Shown: positions 6,954 to 13,896, counted from the stretch's first letter. The stretch: DNA of 14,835 nucleotides from an uncultured Lactobacillus sp. (GCA_946482425.1 CAMLRO010000034.1:1-14835), one strand, 5' to 3'. Numbers and translations are program-made. Notes: generated by a model from the sequence alone, not told the origin.

Positions 6954-7955
6954 TTACTCATTTGTTGTACTTTGTTTTTTTAATATTTCATAAGGAAGTT
7001 CAATCTGTGTTTCCGGCACTTCTTCATTATTCATCAGCTTAGTGAGCATTCTCATTGCTACTGCGCCAATATCATAAAGTGGTTGCCGAATAGCTGTTAA
7101 AGCGGGACGTACAACTGACGCAATTTGCGTGGCACTTGCAGTAATTATTTCTAATTCTTCCGGCACCTTTTTACCAGCATCAATTGCTGAATTCAAAATT
7201 CCGACAGCGGTAACGTCACGGGTGACAATTACACCATCAACACCATCGCGGTCTAACTTAGACAATAAATTATAACCATCAGAGTGATCTTTAACATTAG
7301 AATAAATATGGCCCTCACCCAAATTATGATCCGCCATAAATTTCTTATATGCTGGAACTCTGTTTTGTGCATTAACTACTGTATCGGGATCGCCTAGCAC
7401 TAAAGCCAAATTCTTTCTACCATCATTATAGAGCAAGTTTAAAGCTTCTGTATCAGCTTTTTGATAATCTATAGCAACTGAAGGAAATTCACTGTGGCTA
7501 TCCTTAGTTCCTGCCAGAACCACAGGAGTATCAGTACGCTTAAAGGCTTTAACAGCTTCTTCAGGCAGTGCATCTGACATGTAAATTACGCCATCAACCT
7601 GTTTGTTAAGCAAGCCTTGAATTGCCTGATCTTCTCTCATCAAACGGTTTTCAATACTAGTGATAATAATGTTGTACTTATATAAAAGCGCAATATCATC
7701 AATCCCTTTTGACAATTCTGCAAAATAAAGGTTGGTTAGATCTGGCACAATTAAACCGACCGTAGTAGTTCTCTTGGAAGCAAGCCCTTGTGCTACTGCA
7801 TTGGGCTGATAATGCAAACGGTTAATTACTTTCATTACCCGATCACGCGTATCTTTACGCACATTTGTATTGCCATTAACTACTCGTGAGACTGTGGCCA
7901 TCGAGACTTTAGCCTCACGAGCTACATCATAAATTGTAATATCTTGTTTACGCAT
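6954..7955 (-). CDS. ccpA: Catabolite control protein A
   Basis: This is a 333-residue LacI/GalR-family regulator. With HPr phosphorylated on Ser46 it binds cre sites and controls carbon use in Firmicutes. The N-terminal helix-turn-helix (ITIYDVAREAKVSMATVSRVV, about 6-26) and the hinge (PNAVAQGLASKRTTTVG, 51-67) are close to Bacillus CcpA, as is the C-terminal RQPLYDIGAVAMRMLTKLMN (290-309). Where sugar-binding LacI relatives have GFDN or GFDD, this protein reads TASAT (272-276), in keeping with control by HPr instead of a sugar. The open frame extends 21 codons upstream, but ATG 7955 lies seven bases after a GGGGGA-type ribosome binding site and gives the normal length. It diverges from pepQ across a shared cre site, so autoregulation is likely. 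Confidence 0.95.
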   Translation of the reverse strand: MRKQDITIYDVAREAKVSMATVSRVVNGNTNVRKDTRDRVMKVINRLHYQPNAVAQGLASKRTTTVGLIVPDLTNLYFAELSKGIDDIALLYKYNIIITSIENRLMREDQAIQGLLNKQVDGVIYMSDALPEEAVKAFKRTDTPVVLAGTKDSHSEFPSVAIDYQKADTEALNLLYNDGRKNLALVLGDPDTVVNAQNRVPAYKKFMADHNLGEGHIYSNVKDHSDGYNLLSKLDRDGVDGVIVTRDVTAVGILNSAIDAGKKVPEELEIITASATQIASVVRPALTAIRQPLYDIGAVAMRMLTKLMNNEEVPETQIELPYEILKKQSTTNE

Positions 7956-7982
7956 TCTTGGTTCCCCCATCTTAATTTTACT

Positions 7983-8010
7983 AGTATAAAATTTATCATT
8001 TTTTTCCAAA
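7983..8010 (-). promoter_or_regulatory. Probable ccpA promoter
   Basis: The minus strand carries a TATACT -10 at 7983-7988. A weak -35 lies 15 to 16 bases upstream (TTGGAA or TTTGGA, about 8004-8010). The start point would be near 7976, about 20 bases before the ccpA start codon. The cre site lies just upstream of the -35, centred about 45 bases from the start point. Confidence 0.5.
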
Positions 8011-8012
8011 AA

Positions 8013-8028
8013 TTGCAAACGTTTACAA
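8013..8028. promoter_or_regulatory. cre site between ccpA and pepQ
   Basis: TTGCAAACGTTTACAA fits the CcpA-binding consensus WTGNNARCGNWWWCAW at every position, with the ACG(T) core central. It lies between the divergent ccpA and pepQ promoters, upstream of both. Its centre is about -45 from the predicted ccpA start point and about -53 from that of pepQ. It probably lets CcpA control its own gene and possibly pepQ. Whether this activates or represses cannot be read from the sequence. Confidence 0.88.
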
Positions 8029-8058
8029 CTATTCTTTCATTTTTTCAAGTCAAGAACA

Positions 8059-8067
8059 TGATATACT
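8059..8067 (+). promoter_or_regulatory. Extended -10 promoter of pepQ
   Basis: TGATATACT (8059-8067) is an extended -10 element: a TG, one base, then TATACT. No good -35 lies 16 to 18 bases upstream, which is tolerated by extended -10 promoters. The start point would be near 8074. An AAGGAAG ribosome binding site follows at about 8093-8099, before the ATG at 8105. Confidence 0.5.
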
Positions 8068-8104
8068 TTCTTTAACTGTAAATTCAAAATGGAAGGAAGA
8101 AGCT

Positions 8105-9205
8105 ATGAATTTAACAAAATTACAAGAATGGCTGCAAAGTTCTGATAAGGATGTAGCCTATATTTCTAACCCAACTACAATTGCCTACTTTACCGGATAT
8201 GACATGGAGCCACACGAACGAATTTTCGCCCTTTTAGCATTTAGGGATCAGGATCCGTTTGTCTTTGTGCCAGCTTTAAACGTTGAAGAAGCCAAAGACT
8301 CCGCCTGGAATGGTGATGTTTACGGTTATCTGGATTCAGAAAATCCCTGGGAGATTATCGCTGACAAGGTAAAAAGCAGAACAAAAGAGTATCAAAAATG
8401 GGCTGTAGAAAAAAACAACCTGTCTGTTTCTCACTACCAACTCATTCACGCACAATTTCCCGATGCAAATTTTGACGGCGACGTTTCGAATTTTGTTAAT
8501 AAAATTCGCCTGTATAAAACTCCTGAAGAAATCAAGCAATTGCAAGCCGCTGGACGTGAAGCTGATTTCGCATTTCAAATTGGCTTCGATGCTATTAAGG
8601 AGGGCGTCACTGAAAGATATATAGCAGGACAAATTGAGTATCAGCTCAAAGTGCAAAAAGGTGTCATGCATGAAAGTTTTGAAACTATTGTGCAAGCGGG
8701 TGCCAACGCCGCCAATCCTCATTTGGGGCCTACTATGAATAAAGTTAAGCCGAATGAATTAGTTCTCTTTGACCTTGGAACAATGCACAATGGCTATGCT
8801 TCAGATTCCAGCCGTACTGTTGCTTATGGCGAGCCGACCGCTAAAGAAAGAGAAATTTACGAAATTGATCGTGAAGCTCAACAAGCTGCTATCGACGCAG
8901 TTAGACCGGGTATGACTGCTTCTGAACTCGACAGTGTCGCTCGCAATATCATTACAAAAGCCGGCTATGGTGAATACTTTATCCACCGTTTGGGACATGG
9001 TATTGGTAAGGAAGTGCACGAATATCCTTCAATTGTCCAAGGTAATGATCTTATAATTGAGGAGGGCATGTGCTTTTCGATTGAACCCGGAATTTACATT
9101 CCAAATGTTGCGGGTGTCAGAATTGAAGATTGTGGTGTCGTTACTAAAGATGGCTATGAACCTTTTACTCATACCAGTAAAGAACTCAAAGTTTTGCCTC
9201 TTTAA
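8105..9205 (+). CDS. pepQ: Xaa-Pro dipeptidase (prolidase), M24B family
   Basis: This is a cytoplasmic metallopeptidase of 366 residues that should cleave Xaa-Pro dipeptides, the last step in using proline-rich peptides such as casein fragments. A creatinase-type N-terminal domain (about 1-125) precedes the pita-bread catalytic domain. All five metal ligands expected for M24 enzymes are present: D223 (FDLG), D234 (ASDSSR), H298 (HRLGHGIG), E327 (SIEPG) and E341 (RIEDCG). The ATG at 8105 follows AAGGAAG by a normal distance. The gene diverges from ccpA and shares the cre site with it, an arrangement known from lactobacilli. Aminopeptidase P is the main alternative, but length and the ccpA neighbourhood favour PepQ. 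Confidence 0.93.
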   Translation: MNLTKLQEWLQSSDKDVAYISNPTTIAYFTGYDMEPHERIFALLAFRDQDPFVFVPALNVEEAKDSAWNGDVYGYLDSENPWEIIADKVKSRTKEYQKWAVEKNNLSVSHYQLIHAQFPDANFDGDVSNFVNKIRLYKTPEEIKQLQAAGREADFAFQIGFDAIKEGVTERYIAGQIEYQLKVQKGVMHESFETIVQAGANAANPHLGPTMNKVKPNELVLFDLGTMHNGYASDSSRTVAYGEPTAKEREIYEIDREAQQAAIDAVRPGMTASELDSVARNIITKAGYGEYFIHRLGHGIGKEVHEYPSIVQGNDLIIEEGMCFSIEPGIYIPNVAGVRIEDCGVVTKDGYEPFTHTSKELKVLPL

Positions 9206-9232
9206 ACAAGAATTTAAATCACTTGACCACAC

Positions 9233-9277
9233 AAAAATGGCACTAGCAGCAATATCTTATCTGCTAGTGCCATTTTT
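9233..9277. terminator. Bidirectional terminator, pepQ / ytxH-like gene
   Basis: A 17-base-pair perfect stem pairs 9233-9249 (AAAAATGGCACTAGCAG) with 9261-9277 (CTGCTAGTGCCATTTTT) around an 11-base loop. It lies between the convergent ends of pepQ and the ytxH-like gene and has A-run and T-run flanks suited to both directions. Confidence 0.9.
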
Positions 9278-9284
9278 TATTAAT

Positions 9285-9701
9285 TTATGGTCTGGAATAT
9301 GGATCAACTGGTGCATCAGACGGATCAGATGGACCTTCTGGTTTTGGAGGCTCCGGTTGATTAAAATCGTCTGTTGTTTCTGCATGATGCAGATCATTGG
9401 CTACATCTTGAGCATGATCTTTTTGTTGAACATCATCATCTTTTGAATTATCAATAACGATATCATCAAAATCCTTTAGTTCTGAATCATCTTCTACATT
9501 CTTAGGGAATGAAGCCAGTTGATTCTTCACTATTTCGGTACCGTTATCATATTTCTTCTTTAAATCCTGAACAGTTTCATTGTTCTTAACTTTTTTCTTT
9601 AACTCGTCGATTTGATCATCACTTACTAAGAGAGAACCAGCAAGAAAACCTGCGGCAGTCCCAACAATAGTTCCCAAAACAAAACTTACAAACTTTTTCA
9701 T
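9285..9701 (-). CDS. ytxH: YtxH-like membrane protein with acidic, proline-rich tail
   Basis: This is a 138-residue protein. Residues 1-26 form one membrane segment rich in Gly and Ala (VLGTIVGTAAGFLAGSLL), the typical YtxH start. A charged, probably helical stretch follows (about 27-75), then an acidic region with many Asp residues and a Pro-rich end (PEPPKPEGPSDPSDAPVDP). The topology is likely a single-pass anchor. The biochemical role of YtxH proteins is not established; in Bacillus subtilis ytxGHJ is stress-related and lies near ccpA. AAGGAG precedes the ATG by eight bases. It starts 17 bases after the DUF948 gene, with which it forms an operon. It ends beside the terminator shared with pepQ. 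Confidence 0.8.
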   Translation of the reverse strand: MKKFVSFVLGTIVGTAAGFLAGSLLVSDDQIDELKKKVKNNETVQDLKKKYDNGTEIVKNQLASFPKNVEDDSELKDFDDIVIDNSKDDDVQQKDHAQDVANDLHHAETTDDFNQPEPPKPEGPSDPSDAPVDPYSRP

Positions 9702-9718
9702 AAAAGTAACTCCTTTTA

Positions 9719-10144
9719 CTAATCTTCACCTTTACGTCGCTTATGCCGTGCAAACACCGATGCCAAAGCAGATGACATTAATCCGTTACGCTTCCAATGA
9801 AAATTATTGAAACGTTTTGCCATTTTTCTGGTAGAGGTATTAACATCTGAAACGCTTTCGCCCAGATCAGCTGCTGCCTGAACAACAGGATCAATAGTTT
9901 TCATTTTAACATTAACATCTGCTAACAAGACATTGGTTTTGTCCAGCAAATCTCCAGTCTGATGCAGTAAACCATTAACATCTTCAGAAATTTGCTGAAT
10001 AGACTCGTTAGCACTTTGGATTGCTTTTTCAGCTTCTTTAGTCGCCTTTGCGGCACGAATAAGCACTGGAATTGTGAAAAGTACTAAAATTAATAATGCA
10101 ATGGCAGCAATCAACCCTGCTAATGCACCATAAGAAAATTTCAT
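9719..10144 (-). CDS. ytxG: DUF948 (YtxG-like) membrane-anchored coiled-coil protein
   Basis: This is a 141-residue protein with one N-terminal membrane segment (about 5-30, ALAGLIAAIALLILVLF), followed by a long helical region with heptad-like spacing (about 31-105, as in AEKAIQSANESIQQISEDVNGLL). It ends in a basic tail (RHKRRKGED). This is the usual DUF948 layout: an anchor plus a coiled coil. Its function is unknown. The GGAGG ribosome binding site lies seven bases before the ATG. It is the first gene of the two-gene ytxG-ytxH operon. A possible weak promoter with TATAGA as -10 lies about 20 bases upstream. Closeness to ccpA matches the Bacillus arrangement. Confidence 0.83.
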   Translation of the reverse strand: MKFSYGALAGLIAAIALLILVLFTIPVLIRAAKATKEAEKAIQSANESIQQISEDVNGLLHQTGDLLDKTNVLLADVNVKMKTIDPVVQAAADLGESVSDVNTSTRKMAKRFNNFHWKRNGLMSSALASVFARHKRRKGED

Positions 10145-10218
10145 CTTTTACCTCCAATTCTATACCTAAAAAAAGTCTAGCATGAAAATGCTTTAATCTC
10201 AATCCATATGTCATATTT

Positions 10219-10227
10219 TGTTATAGT
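10219..10227 (+). promoter_or_regulatory. Possible extended -10 promoter of MscS-type gene
   Basis: TGTTATAGT (10219-10227) is an extended -10 element without a good -35. The start point near 10234 would leave a leader of about 22 bases containing GAAAGG (10242-10247). This argues against the ATG at 10208 as the start of the channel gene. Confidence 0.4.
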
Positions 10228-10255
10228 TAATATGCATATACGAAAGGTAATTACC

Positions 10256-11071
10256 ATGAATAAAATATTTCAAATCAACAAAAATGTACTCAAATTTAAC
10301 TGGGACAGAGTAGGCGAGCAAGTTTTGACAATTGTCTGGCAGTTAGCAATTTCTTCCTTAGTTTTTTATTTAATTGACCATTTTGGCAAAAAAATTATCA
10401 GCCATTATTTGAAGCGCAGTAAAAGAAAGCAAAATAAGAGAACACAAACTGTTACAGCATTAATTAACAGTATCTTTGAATATACAGTAATCTTCTTTTA
10501 CTTATTTGCGGTTTTATCCATTTTAGGCATTCCAATTGGAACTCTGCTTGCAAGTGCCGGTATTTTTTCACTAGCTTTAGGTATGGGAGCGCAAGGATTT
10601 GTCAGTGATTTGGTTAATGGCTTTTTCATCTTAAGCGAAGATCAGTTTGATGTGGGTGACATTGTTTCCATCAACAATCAAACAGGAGTTGTTGTTCAGT
10701 TGGGTTTAAGAACTACCAGACTTAAAGGATCGGATGGTTCTATTATCTACATTCCTAACCGCAACATTTCAATAGTCCAAAATTTGGCCCATGGCGGCAT
10801 TGGTTTGGATATAACAATGCAGCTTAAAGCCAATAATGACTTTGCAAAAGTTCATGAACTTATCAATCAAGTTAATAAAAATTTAAGCACTAATATTAAC
10901 TTTTTAGTGCAGGAGCCCAAAATAGTTGGAATCACAGAACAAACAGCACAAACTGTCAATTATGTTATTCATTTTCAAGTTAAACCTGGCCATGAAAAAG
11001 AAGTCCAAGATGAGTACCTCACACAATATTTAAAAATATTACCTCAAAATAAAATTATACTGGCAGAATAA
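10256..11071 (+). CDS. Small-conductance mechanosensitive channel (MscS family)
   Basis: This is a 271-residue MscS-type channel that should open under membrane tension to release solutes on osmotic downshift. There are three membrane segments: about 22-42, 65-90 and the pore helix (LLASAGIFSLALGMGAQGFVSDLVNGFFIL, about 95-124). The family beta domain follows (FDVGDIVSINNQTGVVVQLGLRTTRL) with IPNRN, then a cytoplasmic alpha/beta domain. It resembles the short YkuT-like type. The chosen ATG (10256) has GAAAGG eight bases upstream. In-frame ATGs at 10208 and 10232 precede this site and lie before or at the predicted transcript start. It is a single-gene unit ending at a long-looped terminator-like structure. 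A second mechanosensitive channel gene, mscL, lies about 2 kb downstream. Confidence 0.9.
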   Translation: MNKIFQINKNVLKFNWDRVGEQVLTIVWQLAISSLVFYLIDHFGKKIISHYLKRSKRKQNKRTQTVTALINSIFEYTVIFFYLFAVLSILGIPIGTLLASAGIFSLALGMGAQGFVSDLVNGFFILSEDQFDVGDIVSINNQTGVVVQLGLRTTRLKGSDGSIIYIPNRNISIVQNLAHGGIGLDITMQLKANNDFAKVHELINQVNKNLSTNINFLVQEPKIVGITEQTAQTVNYVIHFQVKPGHEKEVQDEYLTQYLKILPQNKIILAE

Positions 11072-11074
11072 AAC

Positions 11075-11158
11075 AAAAACTGATAAACATCACATCAAAC
11101 AAATTCAACGAAATTATTATTCTTGTTGAAATAGTACTTGAGATTTTTATCAGTTTTT
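11075..11158. terminator. Long-looped bidirectional terminator-like structure
   Basis: AAAAACTGATAAA (11075-11087) can pair perfectly with TTTATCAGTTTTT (11146-11158). The 58-base loop contains a smaller hairpin, TTCAAC (11104-11109) with GTTGAA (11124-11129). It fills the space between the convergent MscS-type and pyrophosphatase genes. A-run and T-run flanks resemble an intrinsic terminator, but the loop is much longer than usual and the stem has few GC pairs. Confidence 0.55.
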
Positions 11159-11161
11159 TAC

Positions 11162-11776
11162 TTATTCAAATTGAGCCAGCCATTGAGGTAATTCTTTGAG
11201 CAGTTGGGATATCGCTTTCCCTCGATGAGAAAGGCTGTTTTTTTCTGCAATTGTCATCTCTGCAAATGTTTTCTGTTTTTCTGGTACATAAAAAAGCGGA
11301 TCATAACCAAATCCATCATCGCCTTGAGGAGCTGGCAAAATCAAGCCTTCGCATTGTCCTGAAACAACTAAATCCTGGTCAAAATGACCTGGCTTAGAAA
11401 CTACGATTGTAGTATTAAATCTAGCTGTCCGTTTTTTTAAGGGCACACCCCCAAGTTCTGCCAGCAATTTGGCATTATTTTTTTGGTCATTATGTTCGGG
11501 GCCGGCAAAACGTGCAGAATGAACTCCAGGAGCGCCATCAAGTGCATCAACGATTAACCCGGAATCGTCTGCTATTGTCAGCATATGGCTGTAATCTGCT
11601 AATTCGTGAGCCTTAAGCTTAGCATTTTGCTCAAAAGTTATTCCATACTCATCAACTACAGGCGGTCTGTCTAAATCAGCATTGGTTTTGAGGGTAACAT
11701 TAATTGCAGCCGTTTTAAATGCTGATTTTAGCTCCTTGACTTTTCCTTTATTGGTAGTAGCAAATAATATTTCCAT
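11162..11776 (-). CDS. XTP/dITP diphosphatase (RdgB/HAM1 family)
   Basis: This is a 204-residue cytoplasmic pyrophosphatase that hydrolyses non-canonical purine triphosphates (XTP, ITP, dITP) to monophosphates, keeping them out of nucleic acids. Family motifs are complete: TTNKGKVKE at 7-15, DDSGL at 70-74, DDGFGYDP at 153-160 and SHRGKA at 183-188. The open frame reaches 48 codons further upstream, into murI, but ATG 11776 sits six bases after AAGGAG and gives the normal family N-terminus (MEILFATTNKGK). It lies 13 bases after the murI stop, so the two form an operon. The same pairing, with racE/murI near the rdgB homologue ysnA, is known in Bacillus subtilis. Confidence 0.94.
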   Translation of the reverse strand: MEILFATTNKGKVKELKSAFKTAAINVTLKTNADLDRPPVVDEYGITFEQNAKLKAHELADYSHMLTIADDSGLIVDALDGAPGVHSARFAGPEHNDQKNNAKLLAELGGVPLKKRTARFNTTIVVSKPGHFDQDLVVSGQCEGLILPAPQGDDGFGYDPLFYVPEKQKTFAEMTIAEKNSLSHRGKAISQLLKELPQWLAQFE

Positions 11777-11789
11777 TTTTTCTCCTTTA

Positions 11790-12578
11790 CTAAAGGTGCT
11801 GTGCACTAAATTTCTGATCCTGTAATACTTTTTTACCAAGTTCATCAAACATTTTGACATCACCAGTAGTATAGTATTTGTGTTTCCCCTCAGCTGAACT
11901 ATCCGTGAACATCTGATCACGTTTCATAATATTATATGTATACTGGGCAACTTGATCGGCAGGGTCAATTATTTGTACATCGGGTTTCAAGCACTGGGCA
12001 AATTCACTGCGGATAATTGGATAATGAGTACATCCTAAAACTAAAGTATCAACACTTAAATTGTTTATTGGTAATAAAATCTTTTTAAGTGCAGCTACAT
12101 AAGCTTGATGTCCCGCATTGGCTTCAATTAGGGGTACAATTTGTGGAGCAGCTATCTCGTTCACAGTTATCTCAGGATCACGTACCTGTATTTCCTTTTG
12201 ATATGCATGTAAGCCAACAGTCATCTTGGTGGCCACGACTACGACATTTTTGTTTTTGGTCACATTTGCTGCTGCTACAGCACCTGATTGGATTACACCA
12301 ATAATTTGTGGTTCAATTTCTTTTTGAATAGCTTTCATAGCCACCGCTGTGGCTGTGTTACATGCAAAAATGATTAATTTGACATTTTTACTTAATAAAA
12401 AGTTAACACTCTGCTTAGTAAGAGCGATAATTTCTGCTTTAGACTTATCACCGTAAGGAATATGAGCATTATCACCAATAAAAACGGTCGCCTCGTGTGG
12501 CATTTTGGCAATAATTTTTTTGACTACTGTCAACCCGCCAACACCAGAATCTAGCAAGCCAATTGGTCGGTTATCCAT
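11790..12578 (-). CDS. murI: Glutamate racemase
   Basis: This is a 262-residue cytoplasmic enzyme that interconverts L- and D-glutamate, supplying D-Glu for peptidoglycan. It needs no cofactor and uses two cysteines, here C73 (FACNTATA) and C183 (LGCTHYP, with H185). The N-terminal GLLDSGVGGLTV (7-18) provides D10 and S11. Length and motifs are standard. A GGGGAG ribosome binding site lies nine bases before the ATG at 12578. It is the first gene of the murI-pyrophosphatase operon and diverges from the DUF2507 gene. No convincing promoter pair could be picked in the 80-base divergent gap, although TATAAA near 12599-12604 on the minus strand is a candidate -10. Confidence 0.96.
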   Translation of the reverse strand: MDNRPIGLLDSGVGGLTVVKKIIAKMPHEATVFIGDNAHIPYGDKSKAEIIALTKQSVNFLLSKNVKLIIFACNTATAVAMKAIQKEIEPQIIGVIQSGAVAAANVTKNKNVVVVATKMTVGLHAYQKEIQVRDPEITVNEIAAPQIVPLIEANAGHQAYVAALKKILLPINNLSVDTLVLGCTHYPIIRSEFAQCLKPDVQIIDPADQVAQYTYNIMKRDQMFTDSSAEGKHKYYTTGDVKMFDELGKKVLQDQKFSAQHL

Positions 12579-12659
12579 TATAAAAGTCTCCCCTAAATAA
12601 TTTATACTTCAGTCAATTTTACGGTAAAATAAAAGAAAATAAAAGGGATGAATTTCTTT

Positions 12660-13067
12660 ATGCAAAACAATAACGAGCAACACGAACATGTTTATTTTGT
12701 AAATCAACTTTATCGTGATTTCTTACTGCCAACAATTTTAGGTGAAGACAATGAAGCCATTCTTTATTGGGGCGGCAAACGAATTGCCCGCAAATATGAT
12801 TTGTTGTCATTTGAAGATGTAGTTAGTTTCTTTGCAACTACAGAATTTGGCAGCTTAGAAAAGACAAGAAGCCATCACAGCGAAGAAATATTTAAGCTCA
12901 AAGGGCAAAACGTGACCGATCGGATTAACAGTGGCAGTCGAGAATTTTCTCTTGAAGCCGGCATCATTGCAGAAGCAATTGAAAAGGAAACTGGTCGCAC
13001 AACTGAGTGCGAAATCAAAGTTGATGAGCGAAAAAAAGAAGTTAAATTAATCGCTAAGTTTGATTAA
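12660..13067 (+). CDS. DUF2507 (YslB-like) protein
   Basis: This is a soluble protein of 135 residues matching the DUF2507/YslB group of Firmicutes. Family-type stretches are LPTILGEDNEAILYWGGKRIARKY in the first third and, near the C-terminus, FSLEAGIIAEAIEKETGRTTECEI. This arrangement resembles V4R-like ligand-binding domains, but the function is unknown. An ATG at 12648 overlaps the AAGGGA ribosome binding site itself, so ATG 12660 is preferred, although its spacing of about 11 bases is on the long side. A TAAAAT at 12625-12630 may be a -10 element. In Bacillus subtilis yslB lies close to trxA and racE, and the same neighbours are seen here. Confidence 0.83.
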   Translation: MQNNNEQHEHVYFVNQLYRDFLLPTILGEDNEAILYWGGKRIARKYDLLSFEDVVSFFATTEFGSLEKTRSHHSEEIFKLKGQNVTDRINSGSREFSLEAGIIAEAIEKETGRTTECEIKVDERKKEVKLIAKFD

Positions 13068-13109
13068 ACTTCCAGAAACAAATAATTTAGTCTTTTGCTA
13101 TTTTTGCAA

Positions 13110-13132
13110 TATGATTAAAGTAAGAACGGAGG
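13110..13132 (+). promoter_or_regulatory. Possible -10 and ribosome binding site of mscL
   Basis: TATGAT (13110-13115) could be a -10 element, but the -35 region is poor (TTAGTC at 13087-13092). GGAGG at 13128-13132 lies seven bases before the mscL ATG and is a strong ribosome binding site. No terminator separates the DUF2507 gene from mscL, so read-through from that gene is also possible. Confidence 0.35.
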
Positions 13133-13139
13133 AAATAAA

Positions 13140-13511
13140 ATGCTTAGAGAATTTAAAGAATTTATTCAACGTGGTAATGTTATTGATCTAGCTGTAGGTG
13201 TAATTATTGGTGGAGCTTTTACCAACATTGTTAATTCTTTGGTAAATAATTTGATTAACCCACTTTTAGGGTTGTTTATTGGAAAAATTGATCTATCCAA
13301 TTTGGTATTTAAAGCCGGTGGTGCCACATTTAAATACGGTGAGTTTATCAATACTGTAATTAATTTCCTGATTATAGCATTCATAGTTTTCTTACTAGTC
13401 AAAGCTGTCAATAAAGTAATGAGGCACAATGAGCAACAACAACCTGCTGGTCCATCTGCTGAAGACTATCTCAAAGAAATTCGGGACTTATTAAAAGAAA
13501 AAAGTAATTAA
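13140..13511 (+). CDS. mscL: Large-conductance mechanosensitive channel
   Basis: This is a 123-residue subunit of the pentameric MscL channel, the last-resort pressure valve in osmotic downshock. It shows the amphipathic N-terminus (MLREFKEFIQRGNVIDLA), the gate helix TM1 (VGVIIGGAFTNIVNSLVNNLINPLLGL, about 20-46), a periplasmic-side loop (about 47-72) and TM2 (FLIIAFIVFLLVKAVNKV, about 79-98). It ends in a charged cytoplasmic helix (DYLKEIRDLLKEK). Length and order are normal for the family. It follows the DUF2507 gene by 72 bases and ends at a terminator shared with trxA. Confidence 0.96.
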   Translation: MLREFKEFIQRGNVIDLAVGVIIGGAFTNIVNSLVNNLINPLLGLFIGKIDLSNLVFKAGGATFKYGEFINTVINFLIIAFIVFLLVKAVNKVMRHNEQQQPAGPSAEDYLKEIRDLLKEKSN

Positions 13512-13540
13512 AAAAATTCCTGCACAAGCAGGAATTTTTT
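13511..13540. terminator. Bidirectional terminator, mscL / trxA
   Basis: AAAAAATTCCTGC (13511-13523) pairs perfectly with GCAGGAATTTTTT (13528-13540) around the four-base loop ACAA. The mscL stop codon ends at its left foot and the trxA stop overlaps its right foot. It is compact and symmetrical, so it should work from both sides. Confidence 0.9.
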
Positions 13541-13850
13541 ATTTTGTGTATTGATCCAAAATCTGACTCAGTTTTGCTTTTGGAGTATAGCCAGTAATTC
13601 GGTCCACAATCTCACCATTCTTTTTAATCAATAAAGTTGGAATGGCCATTACACCCAAAGAGCTTGGCACTTCCTTATTTTGATCAACATCCATTTTGGT
13701 AAATTTAACGTCTTGTCGCTCTTCAGCCAGTTCATCAACAACTGGTGATTGCATTTTACAAGGACCACACCAGGTTGCCCAAAAGTCTGTTAAAACGACA
13801 CCGTCTTTTGTTTCTTCTTCAAAGTTTTGATCTGTAAGCTCATCAACCAT
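13539..13850 (-). CDS. trxA: Thioredoxin
   Basis: This is a 103-residue cytoplasmic thioredoxin that reduces protein disulfides, itself kept reduced by thioredoxin reductase. The active site WCGPC (C28, C31) follows DFWATW, and the cis-proline loop reads MAIPT. The fold is complete, ending in a typical C-terminal helix (AKLSQILDQYTK). The frame is open for 16 more codons upstream, but ATG 13850 lies six bases after AAAGGAGGG and gives the standard N-terminus. The gene has its own strong promoter, just downstream of mutS2. Confidence 0.96.
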   Translation of the reverse strand: MVDELTDQNFEEETKDGVVLTDFWATWCGPCKMQSPVVDELAEERQDVKFTKMDVDQNKEVPSSLGVMAIPTLLIKKNGEIVDRITGYTPKAKLSQILDQYTK

Positions 13851-13896
13851 GAAAAACCCTCCTTTAAGGAAAAAATAGTTATCTATTGATATTTTC

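Noticed and set aside
7956..8018. 21-codon N-terminal extension of CcpA
   Set aside because: It would cross the ribosome binding site, the -10 box and the edge of the cre; ATG 7955 gives the normal family start.
8336..9446. Several open frames of 67-129 codons overlapping pepQ on both strands
   Set aside because: They are shadows of pepQ or its flank, with no ribosome binding sites or recognisable domains; pepQ has complete catalytic residues.
10179..10192. Small hairpin AGCAT-GAAA-ATGCT between ytxG and the MscS-type gene
   Set aside because: The stem is only five bases without a T-run on either side; too weak to call a terminator or operator.
11777..11920. 48-codon upstream extension of the pyrophosphatase gene overlapping murI
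   Set aside because: The extension is not like the family, overlaps murI coding sequence, and a strong AAGGAG lies just before ATG 11776.
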